Assembly: GCF_954871325.1 (NCBI RefSeq)
Contig: NC_088779.1
Coordinates: 20,276,846-20,340,845, forward strand
Direction of reading: 5' to 3'
Source: Gordionus sp. m RMFG-2023
Taxonomy: Eukaryota; Nematomorpha; Gordioida; Chordodea; Parachordodidae
Length of the DNA: 64,000 nt
The position numbers were made by a program, and so were the translations under genes. Below the pieces are notes generated by a model. That model saw only the letters and a program-made list of their open reading frames with translations. It ran no database searches and was not told where the DNA came from. This document shows, piece after piece, positions 60,260 through 64,000 of the stretch (the first letter of the stretch is position 1; every line of letters starts with the position of its first letter).

Positions 60260-61555
60260 CAAAATTCTTTTAAACCTTTTTAGCAATATGGTACTCGGCG
60301 TGTCTGAATTTAAAGTCTAAAATATCATTTCACAAGTCGAACCTCCATAAAAAAATTAACGTTAAATTGTGTTTCGTCTCATTAGTTCATTAAAAAAAAT
60401 TAAACACAATGGGGTGGAGCTGTTGAGTAAATATCAAATATCTTTAAAGAAAAAATTTTGAAATACCGCCAAGATATGATAGATGTTACTTATATTAAAC
60501 TTTATATTTATTCAATAATTAAGGTGAAATTTGTGAGAACGGAACGGAGCATATAGTAAGTAAAACGCCGCTCATAAATATGAATATGCATACTCATACT
60601 CCCTCTGACGAATAAATGGTTTTTTGAGCAAAAATATTTTAATTTTCTCTTTTTTAATGGCGCTAAAGTTAGTAATAAGCATAAAAGCTTCCGGGTAAAT
60701 ATGCAGAAGTATTGATGGTAGACCAAACATTTTGATGTCATCCCGTCAAAATAGTTTATTAGCTTTGAGATGCGCCTTTCAGAGAAGTCCAAACTTCTCT
60801 TGGGAGCAGGACACTGATTCTTTCAAGATTATCATCCTTGGGGATCCAATAGCATATCCTTCGACGCCTTCCATCTTTAAAAAAGACTGAATAATTAAAA
60901 TTAGAGTTTATTAAAAATTGAATATATATTTTTAAAACATGAAATGGGTCTTACATCTTATGAAAAATAAGTATATCATTCATTTTTATCTTTATTTTCA
61001 TAATATATTAGAGAACTTTTTAAATAAAATAAGAAATTAACGAACGATCATAGAGAAATAAATGATGTAATTGATGAAAAATAAATGTCGACGGAGTGGT
61101 AACCTAGCTCTTTACAAGATAAAACTTTTAAAGTTACCTTCAAATATTTTGTATTTTTATATACAAAAGTGTTAGAACTATTATTTTTGTTCTATTTTTA
61201 GGTGAATATTCCTTTTTTTCGCTCTTTCTTCTCTAATTTTATGATTTCCAAAAGGTAAGCCCACTGACTTCAAAAAGCTAGCAACGCCACGGTTTAATAC
61301 CAGAAAAAGAAAATTGTAATGAACAATAATATATTTAAAAACAATCATTTTTTATTTGTTAATGTTGAATTATTATTATACAATATTTAAAAATGTCCAA
61401 TATATTTTTTATTTTTCATCATCCAAAACATACAAAGAAATCAATTTTTTATAAAACAAAAATATATTATTATAATATATAATAATACTATAAAAAAAAA
61501 GAACGGAGATCGTGTGGCGCAGGGAAATAAAAATGAAAAAGGGACGTAAGTGTTG
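60260..61555. other. Intergenic, no gene recognised
   Basis: The 94-codon minus frame at 60792-60508 shows no known domain. A less A+T-rich patch spans about 60580-60880. Confidence 0.35.
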
Positions 61556-61559
61556 TTTA

Positions 61560-62050
61560 GGATAGCTCTTTGGCTAGAAGACTACCATTGAAACTGATAT
61601 AATTAGCTTTGAGAATCGCTATGGATAGTCGTTGACGAAGAAAAAAACCCTCTTGAAGTTCTTATGAGAGTTTGCTGATTTGTGATCCTAAGTTTTTGAA
61701 AAATAGAGTGGTTGATATGATTGGGATGAAGCAATGATCGTTCATTATTTCTGTGTATTTAGAAGTTTTAAGTTGTTCCTTCTAGTCAAGGATGTTGATG
61801 GCGTGGTTGGATGGGGCCAAGGGGTCAATACAGGAATAGTCCCATACCAAAAGTTGGCCTCTCCTCCATGGGATTTGAGAGATCCCGTCAGGACGTTTAC
61901 CGTCGGATCTAAAAAGACCCTGTGGAATTTTAGAATATTATTTAATATATTATGTTATAGAAAATCTAGGGCGTACAGATGTCGAAGTGTCCCTTCCATA
62001 GTGTCCTGTTTATAGCGACATGCGTCCAGCCTCGGATATAATGTGTTCTA
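61560..62050 (-). pseudogene. Non-LTR retrotransposon-associated ORF remnant
   Basis: In the minus direction, 61925-61790 reads [19 protein letters not shown] followed by [17 protein letters not shown], and 61740-61570 reads FLRQRLSIAILKANYISFNG preceded by KYTEIMNDHCFIPIIS. These blocks match a C-terminal module that accompanies reverse transcriptase in LINE-like elements of many invertebrates (family DGxRPDGxxxxPWxxGxxLxWDxTxxDTxAPS and FLxQRLSxAIQxGNAxxxxG). Several stops and at least one frame change are present. No reverse transcriptase core is visible nearby; the exact clade is not determined. Confidence 0.65.
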
Positions 62051-62641
62051 TTTTAAAAAATAACTAGGTAGGAGTAAGATGCATCGCTACACCAAGAGGG
62101 ACATTCTCCTTTTATAAAATAGGCCAATTTTGTAATAAAAAAATATAATAACAGGCATCACTGGGCGCAAAAATACAATATAATATTATGTATAAAAATG
62201 CAAACATTATAATAATTATTGTCAGATTTTATCTGCAATTCACTTGTAAAGGTAAACCCTAAACTCAAAAATGATGAAAAGTTAAACTCTCATAAAAATA
62301 GCAAAACTGCCATTTTTTATAAAAATAAATATAAGTCAAAATAATTTTATCTTGTTCTATTTTTTAAAAAAAGGGTAAAAATATTTAATCTAAATGAAAA
62401 TTAAAAGCAGGTCTTGAATATCCTAATAAAGTTTATGGCTAAAAAAGACAATTAAAAGTATTTCCTCGCTTACAAGAATCCTGGATATGCTGGCACGTCC
62501 ATTTCGTTTAAACCAGGATGGTCGGGATGGTCTTAAATCTTATTATTAAAACCCCAGCAAGATTGGGTAGAAAACTAAATAAAAAATATACTAAACCCGA
62601 GTGAGGCCTAACAGATTTTTTTTCTCGACTTCTCTAAAATC
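62051..62641. other. Intergenic with repeat remnants
   Basis: ACAAGAATCCTGGATATGCTGG at about 62473-62494 resembles the right end of the 34-kb hAT element. GGTCGGGATGG and ACCCGAGTGAGGCC near 62520-62610 belong to the GC-rich repeat class. No gene. Confidence 0.4.
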
Positions 62642-62649
62642 ATTGACAA

Positions 62650-62872
62650 TAGTGATGCAAAATCGCTCCATTTGGGCCGATTTATAAAAATGGCTTACTC
62701 AATATTCTATCCCAGAAGAATATTGCCTTAGGCCTTGAGCGCTAATAGATGTTCCAAACTTTGTGCTAACTAGGACCAAAATATTCGGGTTTGTGTAATA
62801 TTTTTCCTGAATAAAATAATGAGTTAGCTAATTTTTAAAAATCGTCTTAAATGGAGCGATTTTGCAACACTA
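62650..62872. mobile_element. Small hAT-like MITE, 223 bp, copy 2
   Basis: TAGTGATGCAAAATCGCTCC on the left and the complement TAGTGTTGCAAAATCGCTCC on the right are long inverted arms continuing with CCATTTxxGxCGATTTxTAAA. Octamers ATTGACAA (62642-62649) and AATGACAC (62873-62880) match at 6 of 8. Shares arms and centre with 60045-60251. Confidence 0.75.
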
Positions 62873-62880
62873 AATGACAC

Positions 62881-63499
62881 AAATGACGAGTGATTTTCGG
62901 GCATTAAATAGGAAAATTTTAAACCCGTGCCAAAATTCTTTTTAAATACCGGGATTCGCAAAAAGCTCAAACCCGTGCCAAACCAAACTCGATATACTTT
63001 TGCATTTCCCGTTCAATTTAAATATAGTTTATGGTTTATTTGTCAAATGGCATTTTAGAGATCTAAGTAAAAATTTAACATGATATATGTATATTTTTTT
63101 TGATGCCAAAATTTTTTCTGTAAACTAAATGGTTTATCACTTTATAACACCAATTTCATAAATATGTTGGCCATTTTTTCAAATGATTAAAGACGAAATA
63201 AAAATTTCTTATATATCCTTCTCTATTATTAAAATACTTTGTAATTTTTAAATATAAAAATAATATATTTTTAAAATATAAATCAAAAAAAATAAAAAGC
63301 TAATGATTTTGAGAAGCAATAAATCAATTGACATTTTGGCATATCACTACAATTTAAAATGATTGATGGCTTAGCAAATTAGCTCAAATTATTGTTTTTA
63401 AAATTTAAAAAGAAAATATCATAAAAATAATATTTAATAAAAAAATAGGCTGCTTTTTAAATTCTTTTTTTTACGGATGATAAAACTAATTTTTATTTT
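62881..63499. other. Intergenic, A+T-rich
   Basis: AACCCGTGCCAAAATTCTTTTT and CAAACCCGTGCCAAACC near 62920-62985 are direct repeats about 50 bp apart. No gene. Confidence 0.4.
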
Positions 63500-63821
63500 G
63501 GGGAAATGTGCCATGAATGGCCATGTGAATAATGCTAAATGCCTAAGGCTAATATTTATATAAAATATCAGTAATCTAAATTAGTAATTTTTTCACCAAA
63601 CAAAAAAATGTGTAACGTGATTTTTCCAGAAAGAGGTACTAAAAACAGTTAATTTGAAATATTTTTTTATTGAATTGCTCTATTCAATAAATGAACTTAG
63701 GTAAGGTACATATCATAAATATACACATTTTGACCAATTATGAGAGAAATTGGTCCAATAGATAAAAAGTTAAAGGGTGGTGGCCAGTTTTCACACATGG
63801 CCATTTATGGCACATTTCCCC
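63500..63821. mobile_element. MITE with GGGGAAATGTGCCA ends, 322 bp
   Basis: GGGGAAATGTGCCATGAATG at 63500 and its complement CATTTATGGCACATTTCCCC at the right end form about 28-bp inverted repeats with a single mismatch in the first 20 or so bases. The inside is non-coding. The target duplication is unclear because both flanks are T-rich (left TTTTTATTTT, right TACTATTTTT). Family unassigned. Confidence 0.7.
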
Positions 63822-64000
63822 TACTATTTTTATTTTGCGATATAATATTTTTAATTTATTTTATAACACGTTGGCGATAATGTTCTTCACAAGCAACCCT
63901 GGGGTCAGGTCTTATAAATGCTATGATTTTTTTTATAAGGTTGTCATTGACATCCGAACAATTAAATTAACTCTTATGAAAATTAACGAAAAGGCATTAT
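63822..64000. other. Window end, no gene recognised
   Basis: A+T-rich sequence with nothing identifiable. Confidence 0.4.

Noticed and set aside
61734-62015. A 93-codon + strand frame as a gene
   Set aside because: The recognisable LINE-associated protein blocks are on the opposite strand; this frame is its mirror.

Overview
The window is eukaryotic nuclear DNA from an invertebrate animal with a very A+T-rich genome (well over 70% A+T by eye). It holds one convincing host protein-coding gene, spliced, and otherwise dispersed repeats in many stages of decay. The gene is an orthologue of Distal-less/Dlx, the homeobox gene of limb, sensory and neural patterning. Its three exons (44762-45878, 45974-46143, 47224-48192) join in frame into 751 codons, and the second intron falls inside the homeobox between homeodomain residues 44 and 45, as in other Dll/Dlx genes. 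I cannot name the species. A bilaterian is likely from the Dll homeodomain; the other evidence (hAT and Tc1/mariner transposons, tRNA-like SINEs, LINE and Ty3/gypsy remnants) is not diagnostic.

Region by region. 0.5-6.6 kb: Tc1/mariner-superfamily transposons, with one nearly full element, a central fragment and a second copy forming a large inverted repeat, followed by a different complete element with its own terminal inverted repeats and TA target duplications. 6.6-20.5 kb: two tRNA-like SINEs (8.3 and 9.3 kb), a less A+T-rich decayed stretch (9.4-10.5 kb), a Ty3/gypsy integrase fossil (12.4-12.9 kb), a small hAT MITE (14.8 kb) and a Tc1 transposase remnant (16.4 kb). 20.5-36.7 kb: a hAT element with perfect 8-bp target duplications (20.5-22.6 kb), tandem and palindromic repeats, a hAT MITE (30.1 kb), a hAT deletion derivative (34.1-35.7 kb) and a GC-rich repeat (36.1 kb). 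38-42.2 kb: a GGGCGGG-rich hAT MITE and hAT element D1. 42.2-51.1 kb: the Dll locus with flanks in which I recognise no transposon except one in intron 2. 51.15-54.6 kb: two hAT elements almost side by side. 54.6-64 kb: more MITEs, a LINE remnant and A+T-rich filler.

The clearest structural results are exact target-site duplications for several hAT elements, read directly at both ends, and the pair D1/D2. These two insertions at different targets both carry the same smaller GC-rich hAT-like element at the same position inside their transposase remnant, so the composite itself appears to have transposed. No bacterial-style operon, CRISPR array, rRNA gene or functional tRNA gene was found. Most long open frames outside Dll are low-complexity products of the base composition or pieces of dead transposases.
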